A stretch of 50,450 nucleotides of DNA from Polaromonas sp. (GCF_013817205.1 NZ_JACDDD010000018.1:1-50450), one strand, 5' to 3'. Shown: positions 8,663 to 17,411, counted from the stretch's first letter. Notes: generated by a model not told the origin, from the letters alone. Numbers and translations: made by a program.

Positions 8663-9469
8663 ATGTTTGTCGCGGCCCTGCAAATGGTTTCCGGCACCAG
8701 CGTCCAGCCCAATCTGGACGCGGCCAGGCAGTTGCTCGAACAGGCCAGCGCGCAAGGGGCCGAACTGGCAGTGTTGCCGGAATATTTTTGCCTCATGGGC
8801 TGGAAGGACAGCGACAAGCTGGCGGTGCAGGAAACCCCGGGCCGGGGCGCCATCCAGGATTTTCTGGCAACGTCTGCCCGCGAGCTCAAGCTCTGGATTG
8901 TGGGCGGCACCGTGCCGCTTCGTGCCAGCGACAGTCAACACGTGCGCAACAGCGCGCTGGTGTACGCACCGTCGGGGCAGTGCGTGGCGCGTTACGACAA
9001 GATTCATCTTTTCAGGTTCGACAATGGTCAGGAACAGTTCGACGAGTCGCGTGTTATCGAGAGCGGCGCAGCACCGGTCAGCTTTGACCTGCCGTCCCTG
9101 GACGGGCATAGCTACCGCATCGGTCTGAGCATCTGTTACGACCTGCGTTTTCCGGAGCTTTATCGCGCCCTGAAGGCTGATCTGCTGCTGGTGCCCAGCG
9201 CCTTCACCTACAACACCGGGCAGGCGCACTGGGAGACCTTGCTGCGTGCCCGCGCTATCGAAAACCTGGCTTATGTAGCGGCTGCGGCCCAGGGCGGGCT
9301 GCATGAGAATCAGCGCCGCACCTGGGGGCAGAGCCTGATCGTCGATCCTTGGGGTGAGGTTCTTTCGCAGCGCGCCCAGGGGCCGGGGGTGGTGCTGGCC
9401 GAACTGCGCGCTGATCGCCTGAGCGCCGTCCGGCGGCAGCTGCCTGCGCTCAAGCACGGGGTGTTGTGA
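8663..9469 (+). CDS. Carbon-nitrogen hydrolase (nitrilase superfamily, Nit/YbeM type)
   Basis: This is a 268-residue cytoplasmic amidase-type enzyme. The nitrilase catalytic triad is visible: Glu40 in VLPEYF, Lys113 in YDKIHLF and Cys158 in ICYDLRFPE. The motif set matches the Nit1/YbeM group, some of which deaminate the side product deaminated glutathione; that function is plausible here but unproven. The ATG at 8663 has GGAG 8 bases upstream and lies one base after the yhdP stop. The stop TGA overlaps the GTG start of the kinase gene, so the three genes look like one transcription unit. Confidence 0.9.
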   Translation: MFVAALQMVSGTSVQPNLDAARQLLEQASAQGAELAVLPEYFCLMGWKDSDKLAVQETPGRGAIQDFLATSARELKLWIVGGTVPLRASDSQHVRNSALVYAPSGQCVARYDKIHLFRFDNGQEQFDESRVIESGAAPVSFDLPSLDGHSYRIGLSICYDLRFPELYRALKADLLLVPSAFTYNTGQAHWETLLRARAIENLAYVAAAAQGGLHENQRRTWGQSLIVDPWGEVLSQRAQGPGVVLAELRADRLSAVRRQLPALKHGVL

Positions 9470-11556
9470 ACTCGGCGCCGCAAGCGAGTTACAGCTGGCA
9501 GGCACGGAGCCGGAGCCGGAGCCGGCGCTGGGTGCTCTGGACCCTGCTGGTCGCCTTGCTGGTCGCCCTGCTTTCCACGCTGGTCTGGCTGGCGGGACGC
9601 TATGAGGTCAGCCAGGTGCAAAGCCGGCTGGAGCAGGATGCAGCGCAGATGGCCACGGACATCCGCGCGGCGCTGACCCGCAACGTGCAGAGTTTTCAGG
9701 CCTTGCAGGTCAACAGCCCGAGCCCTGAGGTCTGGCGCTTGCTCGCGGCGGACCTGCTGCGTGAAAACCGCGAAATGATGCGCCTGGAGTCACGCGACCA
9801 GGCGCTGGACCTGGTGGCCTTCGCCGAAACACCGTACCGCACTTCGGTATTCGAGCGCCTGGGCCGGGGTGCCACCCGGAGCGATGTCAGGTTTGCCTGC
9901 ACTGCCGCCCAGCGTTTCAGCGGTCCGGCCTATTCGACCAGCTATTTTCTGCCTCAGGCCGACGGGCTGGGCCTGGAGGTGCTCGACATGTGCCTGCCTG
10001 TGCTGGTGTCTGGCCAGCTGGCGGGCTATCTGGTGGCGACCTATTCCCTGCCGGGCATTCTGTCGGAACTGGTGGGGCGGCGGGTCGCGCGCGGCCAGGG
10101 GCTGGCGTTCACCGAGGCCGACGGCACACGCCTGGCGATGTATGGCAACCCGACGCGCGGGAGCCGGGCCTACATTGCCCAGCAGCTGCTCGATTTGCCG
10201 GGCAACACACTGGTGCTGAGGCTGGAGAGCCAGCGCAGCACACAGGCGCTGTTCCCCAACCTGCTGACCGCGCTGGTCACAGCCATGTCGATGGCCCTGG
10301 TGGCGGTGCTGGCCCTGCTGGGACGCGACATGCGGCGACGCCTCAAGGTGGAGCACGATCTGGCCGACGCGCTGGCCTTCCGCAAGGCCATGGAGGACTC
10401 GCTGGTGACCGGCATGCGGGCCCGTGACCTGCAGGGGCGTGTGACTTACGTGAACCCGGCGTTTTGTCAGATGGTCGGCATGGAAGCCGGTGAACTGCTC
10501 AACAACGGCGTGCCACCACCCTACTGGCCGCCCGAGCGGGTCGAGGAATACGGTCAGCGCCAGGCGAGCCGGCTGGCCCTTGGCGCCACCTTGCCGCGCG
10601 AGGGGTTCGAGTCTGTCTTCATGCGGCGCGATGGTTCGCGTTTTCCGGTGCTGATCATCGAGGCACCGCTGATCAATGCCGTGGGCAAGCAGACCGGGTG
10701 GATGAGTGCCATCCTTGACGTCAGTGAGCAGCGCCGTATCGAGGAGTTGTCGCGCGCCAGCCAGGACCGGTTGCAGGCCACGGCGCGCCTGGCCACGGTG
10801 GGCGAGATGGCTTCCCTGCTGAGCCACGAGTTGAACCAGCCGCTGGCGGCGATCTCCAGCTACGCCACCGGGTCACTCAACCTGCTGCAAAGTGCCGCCG
10901 CCGATGTCCGGCAACCCTCCAGCAATGAGGACCTGCAGCTGGCCATGCGCCGCATTGCCGAGCAGGCCGAGCGGGCCGGCAAGGTCATCAAGAGCGTGCA
11001 CGATTTCGTGCGCCGCCGCGAGCAGGTGCGCGAGCCGATTGAGCCGCGCATGCTGCTCGATGCGGTGATGCCGCTGGTCAGCCTGCAGGCGCGAAAGCTC
11101 GCGGTGCGTGTGCTGATCGAGGTGGATCCGGGTTGCGGGCCGGTACTGTGCGACCGGACCATGGTCGAGCAGGTGCTGCTCAATCTCGCGCGCAACGGCA
11201 TGCAGGCCATGCAGGCGCTGGACAAGAACCGCCGCGCCGACAAGGTGCTGACCCTGCGGGTGCGCCCGGCCGCGTCCAATGCCTGGAGCCGCTGGGTGGA
11301 GTTCGCCGTGATCGACCACGGCGAAGGCATCTCCGAAAAATTGGCGCAACAGCTGTTCACGCCATTTTTCACCACCAAGGCCGAAGGCATGGGGCTGGGT
11401 CTGAGCCTGTGCCGCACGGTGATTGAGCAGCATGGGGGCTTTCTCGGCTTCGAAGCGGTGTCGCCTCAAGGTACGATTTTCACTTTCACCTTGCCGGAGG
11501 CCACCAGCCCCGGCAAACCACCGGAGCTGGCTGTGCAGGCGGCGCCGGCGTCATAA
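9466..11556 (+). CDS. Membrane PAS-domain sensor histidine kinase (DctS/FixL-like)
   Basis: This is a 696-residue kinase with a GTG start overlapping the previous stop. It has a membrane segment near residues 22-44, a periplasmic sensor region of about 215 residues, a second membrane segment near 262-286, a PAS domain near 308-420 and a dimerisation domain with His454 in SHELNQPL, the HPK4-type box of DctB/DctS/FixL kinases. The ATPase domain shows an N box (LNLARNGMQAM), a G1 box (DHGEGI) and MGLGLS. It should phosphorylate the FixJ-like regulator that starts 9 bp downstream. The ligand is unknown. C4-dicarboxylate sensing would fit the family, but no dicarboxylate transporter is adjacent. 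Confidence 0.9.
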   Translation: MNSAPQASYSWQARSRSRSRRWVLWTLLVALLVALLSTLVWLAGRYEVSQVQSRLEQDAAQMATDIRAALTRNVQSFQALQVNSPSPEVWRLLAADLLRENREMMRLESRDQALDLVAFAETPYRTSVFERLGRGATRSDVRFACTAAQRFSGPAYSTSYFLPQADGLGLEVLDMCLPVLVSGQLAGYLVATYSLPGILSELVGRRVARGQGLAFTEADGTRLAMYGNPTRGSRAYIAQQLLDLPGNTLVLRLESQRSTQALFPNLLTALVTAMSMALVAVLALLGRDMRRRLKVEHDLADALAFRKAMEDSLVTGMRARDLQGRVTYVNPAFCQMVGMEAGELLNNGVPPPYWPPERVEEYGQRQASRLALGATLPREGFESVFMRRDGSRFPVLIIEAPLINAVGKQTGWMSAILDVSEQRRIEELSRASQDRLQATARLATVGEMASLLSHELNQPLAAISSYATGSLNLLQSAAADVRQPSSNEDLQLAMRRIAEQAERAGKVIKSVHDFVRRREQVREPIEPRMLLDAVMPLVSLQARKLAVRVLIEVDPGCGPVLCDRTMVEQVLLNLARNGMQAMQALDKNRRADKVLTLRVRPAASNAWSRWVEFAVIDHGEGISEKLAQQLFTPFFTTKAEGMGLGLSLCRTVIEQHGGFLGFEAVSPQGTIFTFTLPEATSPGKPPELAVQAAPAS

Positions 11557-11565
11557 GGAATCGCC

Positions 11566-12192
11566 ATGGAACCGATCCAGAACGCTACCGTGTATATCGT
11601 TGACGATGATGCCAGTGTGCGCGAAGCCCTGGCCTGGCTGCTGCGCTCGCGGCGCCTGACCAGTGAGTGCTTCGACAGCGCTGAAGCCTTTGACGAGCGC
11701 ATTTCCGGGTCGTTTCAGGTCACCGCTCCCTCCTGTGCGCTGCTCGATGTGCGCATGGGCGGCATGAGCGGGCTGGCGATGTTCGAAAAACTGATTGCCG
11801 GCGGCCTGCTGCCCGCCATGCCGGTGATCTTTCTGACCGGTCACGCCGACGTGCCCACCGCAGTGGACGCGGTCAAGCGCGGGGCCTTCGACTTTTGCGA
11901 GAAACCCTTTTCCGACAATGTGCTGGTGGACCGCATCGAGCAAGCGCTGGCCCAGTCGGCGGCGGCGCTGGCCCAGCGCAGCGAGTACACCAGCCTGCGC
12001 GCGCGACTGGCCGGCCTGACTGAGCGTGAACGCGACGTGATGCGGCTGGTGGTGGAGGGTTTGCCGAACAAGCTGGTGGCCGACCAGCTTGACATCAGCG
12101 TGCGCACGGTGGAGGTCCACCGTGCCCGGGTTTTTGACAAAATGAGCGTAAAGTCGGCGGTGGAGCTGGTTAATTTGCTACGGAATTTATAG
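11566..12192 (+). CDS. FixJ/DctR-type two-component response regulator
   Basis: This is a 208-residue protein. The receiver domain carries the acidic pocket DDD at residues 13-15, the phospho-acceptor Asp61 in LLDVRMGGMSG, and conserved Thr and Lys in FLTGHAD and CEKPF. A LuxR-type DNA-binding domain follows (LTERERDVMRLVVEGLPNK to VRTVEVHRARVFDKM). It is the partner of the kinase immediately upstream. The last codons and TAG stop fall in a sequence resembling the start of a family B repeat (GCTACGGAATTTATAGC), so the C-terminus may have been reshaped by that element. Confidence 0.93.
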   Translation: MEPIQNATVYIVDDDASVREALAWLLRSRRLTSECFDSAEAFDERISGSFQVTAPSCALLDVRMGGMSGLAMFEKLIAGGLLPAMPVIFLTGHADVPTAVDAVKRGAFDFCEKPFSDNVLVDRIEQALAQSAAALAQRSEYTSLRARLAGLTERERDVMRLVVEGLPNKLVADQLDISVRTVEVHRARVFDKMSVKSAVELVNLLRNL

Positions 12193-12204
12193 CGGTTCGT
12201 CCGG
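12177..12204 (+). repeat. Possible truncated family B repeat (B2)
   Basis: GCTACGGAATTTATAGC followed by GGTTCGTCCG closely resembles the start of copy B3 (GCTATGTAATTTATAGC, then TGCTTGCGCC). Only about 28 bp match, so this is a tentative truncated copy. It supplies the stop codon of the response regulator and, on the other strand, the stop of the 49-codon ORF. Confidence 0.4.
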
Positions 12205-12336
12205 GTTTCCGGGGCGCGGATCGGACCGGGCGTCGTCCTTGAGTTCGCCATTCTTGCGGCCTGAGAACATGGTCCACCAGACAATGAACACCAGAATCAG
12301 CAGGGCCCCCAGGGCTTCAAGTAAAAGTAAGGTCAT
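12187..12336 (-). CDS. Small single-pass membrane protein (49 aa), unrecognised
   Basis: This minus-strand ORF begins MTLLLLEALGALLILVF and continues IVWWTMFSGRKNGELKDD. Residues 2-24 form one strongly hydrophobic helix, followed by a basic then acidic tail. I do not recognise a named family; the composition is that of a real small membrane protein rather than a shadow frame. Its ATG shares one CATG (12334-12337) with the divergent mltA start, and its TAA overlaps the response regulator's TAG. GGAAAA lies upstream as a weak ribosome site. Confidence 0.55.
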   Translation of the reverse strand: MTLLLLEALGALLILVFIVWWTMFSGRKNGELKDDARSDPRPGNPDEPL

Positions 12337-13489
12337 GACTGTTTTTTCCCGCGCAACACATACCGCCGCCATTATCGCCTTCGCCTGGCTGCTGGCTTCC
12401 TGCGCCACCGCGCCGCCGCCCCTGTCGGCACCACCGGCCTCGCCGCCCCCGGTTGCCGGTGCGCCGCGCCCGGTGGAAGGCGCCAGCTTGCCGCCGAGAA
12501 CCCAGGGCAAAAGCCGCTGGGTGCCGGTGGCGTGGTCGGAACTGCCGGGCTTTGAGAGCGACACGCTGTTTGAGGCCTGGAACGCCTGGCTCAAGAGTTG
12601 CGAACGGCCGGCCCCGGCCTTCGCGCCCTTGTGCGGCGAGGTCAGGCGCCTGAGCATCGCCAGCGCCGGGGAGCAGCGCGCCTGGATGGTCAGCCGGCTC
12701 CAGCCCTACCGCGTCGAGACGCCGCAGGGTGCCGCCGACGGGCTGCTGACCAGTTATTACGAGCCGGTATTCAAGGCCAGCCGCCAGAGCGGCAACGGCT
12801 ACACTGTGCCGCTGTACCAATTGCCGGTGGGCCTGGCCAGCCGAAAGCCCTGGTACACACGCCAGGAGATTGACACCTTGCCCGAAGCCCAGGCGGCCTT
12901 GCGTGGCCGCGAAATTGCCTTCATGGCCGACGCCATCGACGTGTTGATGCTGCACATCCAGGGCTCGGGTCGGCTGCAGCTGACGGAGGCCGACGGGTCC
13001 CAGCGCACGGTGCGTGTGGCGTTTGCCGGCTCCAACGAGCGGCCCTACCGCAGCGTGAACCAGTGGCTGCTGGAGCAGGGCGTGACCAGAATCAATCCCT
13101 GGCCCGACGCCACCAAAGCCTGGGTGGCGCAAAACCCGCAGCGCCTGCCGCAGCTGCTCTGGAGCAACCCGCGCTACATCTTTTTCCGCGAGGAAGCGCT
13201 CCGCGAGCAGGATGCCTTCTACGGCCCGCGCGGCGCGCAGGGTGTGCCGCTGACACCGGGCCGCTCCATCGCGGTGGACCGCGAGAGCATTCCTTACGGC
13301 ACGCCGGTCTGGCTGGCTTCACGCGGCCCGGCCGCTGATCTGCAAAAACTGGTGATGGCGCAGGACACCGGCAGTGCCATCGTGGGGGCCGTGCGCGCCG
13401 ATTATTTTGCGGGGACGGGGCCGGAGGCCGGGCTGCTGGCCGCCCGCGTCAACCAGCCGCTGCGTTTGTGGGCCTTGTGGCCCAAATGA
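12335..13489 (+). CDS. mltA: Membrane-bound lytic murein transglycosylase A
   Basis: This 384-residue outer-membrane lipoprotein cleaves the glycan strands of peptidoglycan to give 1,6-anhydro-muropeptides. The lipobox is LLASC (Cys23), followed by a Pro/Ala-rich linker. The MltA domain includes GLLTSYYEP and LMLHIQGSGR. The C-terminal 3D (double-psi barrel) part has VMAQDTGSAIVGAVRADYF, whose Asp344 matches the catalytic Asp of E. coli MltA. I chose the ATG at 12335 (TAAGG just upstream) because the signal peptide starts there; the upstream in-frame extension is not signal-like. Confidence 0.95.
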   Translation: MTVFSRATHTAAIIAFAWLLASCATAPPPLSAPPASPPPVAGAPRPVEGASLPPRTQGKSRWVPVAWSELPGFESDTLFEAWNAWLKSCERPAPAFAPLCGEVRRLSIASAGEQRAWMVSRLQPYRVETPQGAADGLLTSYYEPVFKASRQSGNGYTVPLYQLPVGLASRKPWYTRQEIDTLPEAQAALRGREIAFMADAIDVLMLHIQGSGRLQLTEADGSQRTVRVAFAGSNERPYRSVNQWLLEQGVTRINPWPDATKAWVAQNPQRLPQLLWSNPRYIFFREEALREQDAFYGPRGAQGVPLTPGRSIAVDRESIPYGTPVWLASRGPAADLQKLVMAQDTGSAIVGAVRADYFAGTGPEAGLLAARVNQPLRLWALWPK

Positions 13490-13506
13490 AGCAAGCAGGA
13501 GTCGCG

Positions 13507-13824
13507 ATGAGCATCAAGCGGTGCATGTTGCCTGTGATCGCGGTGCTGGCCGCATGCGCCGGTCCGGGCGCACCGTCCGGCCAGCAATCCTGGCGCTGCG
13601 AACACGGCATCGATTTTCGCGTGCGTTTTGTCGACGACAGCGCGATGCTGGAGGGCACGCGTGCCAATGAAGTGTTGTTCCGCGACGCGGGCGGCCAGGG
13701 CCCGCAGCAATCGGTCTACCGCAATGCCAAAATGCGCGCCGAATTCGGCCTCGGTGCCCATGGCCGTGAGGCGCTGCTCAGCTACCCGGCGCTGCCCCTG
13801 AAGGCGCGTTGCGTGCGCGACTGA
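13507..13824 (+). CDS. Small MliC-like lipoprotein (possible lysozyme inhibitor)
   Basis: This is a 105-residue protein with signal sequence MSIKRCMLPVIAVLAAC and lipobox LAAC. The mature part has two cysteines, one near the start (WRCEHG) and one near the end (ARCVRD), with alternating beta-strand-like text (DFRVRFVDDSAMLEG). That layout matches the C-type lysozyme inhibitor family (MliC/PliC), which protects peptidoglycan from host lysozyme, but the match is by pattern only. The ATG at 13507 has AGGAG at ideal distance. It follows mltA by 17 bp, so two cell-wall genes are paired. The stop codon lies inside the loop of a perfect hairpin. Confidence 0.75.
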   Translation: MSIKRCMLPVIAVLAACAGPGAPSGQQSWRCEHGIDFRVRFVDDSAMLEGTRANEVLFRDAGGQGPQQSVYRNAKMRAEFGLGAHGREALLSYPALPLKARCVRD

Positions 13825-13838
13825 AGCGCACGCAACGC
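13806..13838. terminator. Perfect 13-bp hairpin between convergent genes
   Basis: GCGTTGCGTGCGC and its exact complement GCGCACGCAACGC flank a 7-base loop that contains the TGA stop of the small lipoprotein gene. The Bug-receptor gene converges, with its stop at 13841. The hairpin can fold from either transcript, so it is a good bidirectional terminator or mRNA-end candidate, although no T-run follows on either strand. Confidence 0.65.
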
Positions 13839-13840
13839 AG

Positions 13841-14824
13841 CTACTCGATCTTCGCGCCAGAGGCTTTTACGACATCGGCCATGCGTTTGTAGTCGGCGGC
13901 CAGCAGCTTGCCGAAGTCGGCATTGCTCATGGCTTTGGGCTCGATGCCCTGCTTGTCCAGGCGCTCCAGAATCACCGGGTCTTTCAGCAGTTTCGCCATG
14001 GCTGTGTTGATGCGCGTGGCCTCGACGGCGGTTATGGCAGCTGGGCCGAGCAGGCCGAACCAGGAGTCGAAGGCATAACCGGGAAGGCCGCTTTCGGCAA
14101 TCGTCGGCAACTCGGGCAGGTACTTGCTGCGCTGGGGCGAGGTCACGCCGAGCAGGCGGATGCGGCTGTCCTTGGTGAAGGCCAGCGCACCTATGCTGGC
14201 GGCGATCACCGCATGGGCGCGTCCCGAGATCACTTCGTTGATGGCTTCACTGGTGGCCTTGAGCGGCACATGCACCAGGTCGATGCCAGCCAGCCCGTTG
14301 AAGTAGGCCATGGACAGATGCGTCGCGCTGCCCATGCCGGCTGTGGCGTAGTTCATCTTGCCGGGGTTGGCCTTGGCATAACGAATGAACTCGGCCACGT
14401 TTTTGGCGGGCACGTCGGGGTGGATCATCAGCACATACCCGGCGGTGCCGATATGGGCCAGCGGCGCAAAGTCTTTTTGCGGGTCATAGGCCAGCTTGGT
14501 GTAGAGCGAGCCGGCAATGTTGTGGCTGGCCGCGGCCATCACCATGGTTGTGCCGTCCGGCTCGGCCTTGGCGACAAAACCGGTGCCGATGGTGCCGCCC
14601 GCGCCGGCGCGGTTTTCGACAATCACGGTCTGCCCCAGCGCCGTGCCCAGTTCGCCGTTCATGGCGCGCGCCAGGATGTCCTGCACACCGCCCGCGGCGT
14701 AGGGCACGACGATGCGCACGGGTTTGCCGCTGGCCTGGGCCCAGGCCGGCAGGGTCGCCAGGCTGCTGAAGGAGGCCAGCCCGGCGGCGATGGCCGCGCC
14801 CAGCAGGGTTCTACGCTTGATCAT
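13841..14824 (-). CDS. Tripartite tricarboxylate transporter receptor (Bug/TctC family)
   Basis: This is a 327-residue periplasmic binding protein. It starts MIKRRTLLGAAIAAGLASF and has a cleavable signal ending WAQA; the KRR pair leaves Tat export possible. The mature start PVRIVVPYAAGGVQDILAR is the family signature, with ENRAGAGGTIG and YATAGMGSATHLS following. Such receptors bind carboxylates or amino acids and are abundant in Comamonadaceae and Bordetella, usually without adjacent membrane subunits, as here. The start at 14824 has AAGGA upstream. It lies 25 bp downstream of the argE-like gene in the same direction, so the ligand may be an N-acyl amino acid; that is inference. Confidence 0.92.
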   Translation of the reverse strand: MIKRRTLLGAAIAAGLASFSSLATLPAWAQASGKPVRIVVPYAAGGVQDILARAMNGELGTALGQTVIVENRAGAGGTIGTGFVAKAEPDGTTMVMAAASHNIAGSLYTKLAYDPQKDFAPLAHIGTAGYVLMIHPDVPAKNVAEFIRYAKANPGKMNYATAGMGSATHLSMAYFNGLAGIDLVHVPLKATSEAINEVISGRAHAVIAASIGALAFTKDSRIRLLGVTSPQRSKYLPELPTIAESGLPGYAFDSWFGLLGPAAITAVEATRINTAMAKLLKDPVILERLDKQGIEPKAMSNADFGKLLAADYKRMADVVKASGAKIE

Positions 14825-14849
14825 GTGATTTCCTTGTTGTGTTGATAGT

Positions 14850-16070
14850 TCAGTTGATGCAGATTTCGTCGGCCAGCCGGCGCATGAAACGTTCACACCA
14901 GGCCAGTTGATCCAGCGTGACCCATTCGTTGGGCTGGTGTGCCTGGGCGATATGGCCGGGCCCGCAGACGATGGTGGGCACGCCGACCTGGTGAAACAAG
15001 GCAGCTTCCGTGCCAAACGAGACCTTGCCGGCGCCGGAGTCGGCGTTCACATCGGCGCATTTGAAACACAGGCGCGCGATGTCACTGTCGGCATCCGTAG
15101 CAAAACCCGGCAGCACCGAATTGAGCTTGTGTGTGATGCCGGTGTCGGGCGCCACCGCCTGCATGGCCGGGATCAGGCTGTCGGCGAACTCTTTCGCTTC
15201 GTTGAACAGCAACACCGGCGAGTTCATGTGGTGGTGGCGGATCTCCCAGGTCACGTCGCAATCACGCGGAATGATGTTGAGCGCGGTGCCGCCGGCGATC
15301 ACGCCAGTGTGGATGGTGGTGTGCGGCACGTCGTAAATCGGATCGAACGGACCTTCGGCGACGAGGCGGCGGTGCATGGATTTGAGTTTGGTGACAAATT
15401 CGCAAGCGATCTCGACCGCGTTGACACCCTGTGGCGTCAGCGAGGAGTGCGCCTCGAAGCCGCGCACCGAGGTCTTGTAAGCGTGTTTGCCCTTGTGGGC
15501 GATCACCACCTGCATGCCGGTCGGTTCACCAACGATGCAGCCGGCCGGTTTGTAGCCGCGTTCCACCATGTCGGCGATCAGGCGGCGCACCCCGATGCAG
15601 CCGACTTCCTCGTCATAGCTGAAAGCCAGGTGCACAGGGCGCTTGAGTTTGCGTCTGAGCAGCTCGGGCACCATCATCAGCGCGGTGGCGCCGTAACTTT
15701 TCATGTCGGTCACGCCGCGGCCATACAGCCTGTCGCCGACGACCTGCGCGGCAAAGGGGTCGGTGTCCCAGGGCTGGCCATCGACCGGCACCACGTCGGT
15801 GTGGCCGGACAGCACCAGGCCACCGGTTTTGGTTTCGCCATCTGCGGCGGCCAAGGTGGCCCAGAGGTTGGCCTTTTTGCCGCTGTCGTCGTAAGTCAGG
15901 TGGCATTCAATGCCCTGGGCTTCGAGCAGCGTACGGGTCCACTCGATGATGGGCAGGTTGCTGTCGCGCGAGACCGAGGCAAACGAGACCCATTTTTCAA
16001 TCAACGGCAGCGCGGCCAGGTCGGCGGCCTGCACGGTACCCAGGATGGCGGTGGGGAGGGGGGCGTTCAT
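14850..16070 (-). CDS. argE: ArgE-family M20 deacylase (probable acetylornithine deacetylase)
   Basis: This is a 406-residue zinc metallo-hydrolase that removes acyl groups from N-acyl amino acids such as N-acetylornithine. Metal ligands and catalytic residues are visible: His90 and Asp92 in LSGHTDVV, Asp122 in GRGVTDMKS, Glu154/Glu155 in YDEEVGC and a C-terminal His in CGPGHIAQAH. The start at 16070 has AAAGG upstream and beginning MNAPLPTA. Bacteria of this group often use ArgJ recycling, so this paralogue may be catabolic and serve substrates brought by the adjacent Bug receptor. Confidence 0.88.
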   Translation of the reverse strand: MNAPLPTAILGTVQAADLAALPLIEKWVSFASVSRDSNLPIIEWTRTLLEAQGIECHLTYDDSGKKANLWATLAAADGETKTGGLVLSGHTDVVPVDGQPWDTDPFAAQVVGDRLYGRGVTDMKSYGATALMMVPELLRRKLKRPVHLAFSYDEEVGCIGVRRLIADMVERGYKPAGCIVGEPTGMQVVIAHKGKHAYKTSVRGFEAHSSLTPQGVNAVEIACEFVTKLKSMHRRLVAEGPFDPIYDVPHTTIHTGVIAGGTALNIIPRDCDVTWEIRHHHMNSPVLLFNEAKEFADSLIPAMQAVAPDTGITHKLNSVLPGFATDADSDIARLCFKCADVNADSGAGKVSFGTEAALFHQVGVPTIVCGPGHIAQAHQPNEWVTLDQLAWCERFMRRLADEICIN

Positions 16071-16143
16071 TGGAGGCCTTTGCAAGAAGCCCTGGACCAG
16101 GGCGTATCGGGAGGGGTTGCAAAATTGTAGGGCAGACCCGGGT

Positions 16144-16210
16144 TGCTATCAATAATATAGCTACACACTCCCGTCTGGCGGGGGCTGGAGCCCCAAAACA
16201 CTTGAAATTC
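16144..16210 (+). repeat. Family B dispersed repeat, copy B1
   Basis: The copy begins GCTATCAATAATATAGC, an inverted repeat, continues through CCCGTCTGGCGGGGGCT and ends near ACTTGAAATTC. It lies between the argE-like start and the LysR gene and supplies the last bases of the LysR stop region. Confidence 0.75.
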
Positions 16211-17222
16211 AGGCTATCTCTGCAGATTCGGCCTTTTCGGCGGCGACGCTGCCTGCCGCCGCGTCCGTGCGGCCCGCCCAGGCGCTGCACATTTCTGCCG
16301 GCAGCGAACTTTTGCGCTGGATCAGGTCGTTTTTGGCGAACAGTTCGGCGATCCAGTCGACGAACACGCGCACCTTGTTGCTCAGGTGCCGGTTCGGCGG
16401 ATACACCACGTGCAGGGGCACGGCGCCACCGCACCACTCGGTGAACAGGGGCTCCAGCTCGCCGCTGCTGATGTGGTCCTGCACCAGGAAAGTGGCCGTG
16501 TGCAACACGCCCAGGCCTGCCAGTGCTGCGACCACGCCGGCCCGTGAATCGTTGACCGACAACCGGTGGCGCCCGTCTAGCGTGATGGTCTCGCCGTCGC
16601 GGTAATACTCGAAGTTGTACATCTTGCCGTTGCGCGGGGACGCGTAGCGGATCAGCTTGTGGCTGTCTTCCAGTTCTCTGGGGTGCCTGGGCTTGCCATG
16701 GCGTTTCAGATATGCCGGCGAGGCGCAGGACACCAGGTAGAACTCTCCGATGCGTCGCGCCACCAGCGACTGATCGGTCAGTTCGCCGCCGCGCACCACA
16801 CAGTCCACGTTCTCCGCAATGATGTCGACCTGCCGGTCGCTGACGCCGAGTTCCAGCTGGATGTCGGGGTAACGCGTGTAGAAGTCCGGCAAGGCCGGGA
16901 TGATCACCGTCAGGCCCAGCGAGGAGGGCACATCGACCTTGAGCCGCCCGCGCGGGCTGGCCTTGGCGCGCGACATGCTCGATTCGAGTTCCTGCACTTC
17001 TCCCAGCAGGCGACTGGCCTGTTCGTAATAGGCGGCGCCGTCCACCGTGACGGCCACCTTGCGCGTGGTCCGGTTCAGCAGCTTGGTGTCCAGGTCTTTT
17101 TCAAGGTCCTGGATAAGCCGGGTCACGGTCGCCTTGGGCAGGTTCATGGAATCGGCCGCCTTGGTGAAGGTGCCGGCTTCCACGACGCGCACAAAAGCCT
17201 GCATGGCGGAGAACTTGTCCAT
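16209..17222 (-). CDS. LysR-family regulator of the adjacent efflux operon
   Basis: This is a 337-residue protein with an N-terminal winged helix (MDKFSAMQAFVRVVEAGTF to DLDTKLLNRTTRKV) and a LysR substrate domain starting near GRLKVDVPSSLG. It is divergent from the lipase-like/RND operon. This matches Burkholderia, where LysR regulators (CeoR, BpeT; MexT in Pseudomonas) activate such pumps, so the same role is inferred. I chose the ATG at 17220-17222 because the helix-turn-helix starts there; upstream codons are unlike the family. The C-terminal tail (AAEKAESAEIA) ends at repeat B1. Confidence 0.92.
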   Translation of the reverse strand: MDKFSAMQAFVRVVEAGTFTKAADSMNLPKATVTRLIQDLEKDLDTKLLNRTTRKVAVTVDGAAYYEQASRLLGEVQELESSMSRAKASPRGRLKVDVPSSLGLTVIIPALPDFYTRYPDIQLELGVSDRQVDIIAENVDCVVRGGELTDQSLVARRIGEFYLVSCASPAYLKRHGKPRHPRELEDSHKLIRYASPRNGKMYNFEYYRDGETITLDGRHRLSVNDSRAGVVAALAGLGVLHTATFLVQDHISSGELEPLFTEWCGGAVPLHVVYPPNRHLSNKVRVFVDWIAELFAKNDLIQRKSSLPAEMCSAWAGRTDAAAGSVAAEKAESAEIA

Positions 17223-17301
17223 GAAATCTGTCCTGAGCTGAATGGGAAAAAGAGGTAGGTTGAAAGACGCCTGGGGATGATTCTGCCGCGTATTTCCGTT
17301 C

Positions 17302-17327
17302 ATTGTTTCTGTGGTGAAACAAACAAT
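17302..17327. promoter_or_regulatory. Nested palindrome, candidate LysR binding site
   Basis: ATTGTTT (17302-17308) is exactly complementary to AAACAAT (17321-17327). Inside it GTTTC-TGTGGT-GAAAC forms a 16-bp palindrome that contains the T-N11-A pattern bound by LysR proteins. It sits in the 189-bp space between the divergent LysR and lipase-like genes. Confidence 0.5.
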
Positions 17328-17411
17328 ATCCAGAATGGGTATTTATTAAGCGCTCGCTCGAACCTACATTCTGCTGCATTGCAACAACGGCGCCGCGCGG
17401 CGGCACACCCC

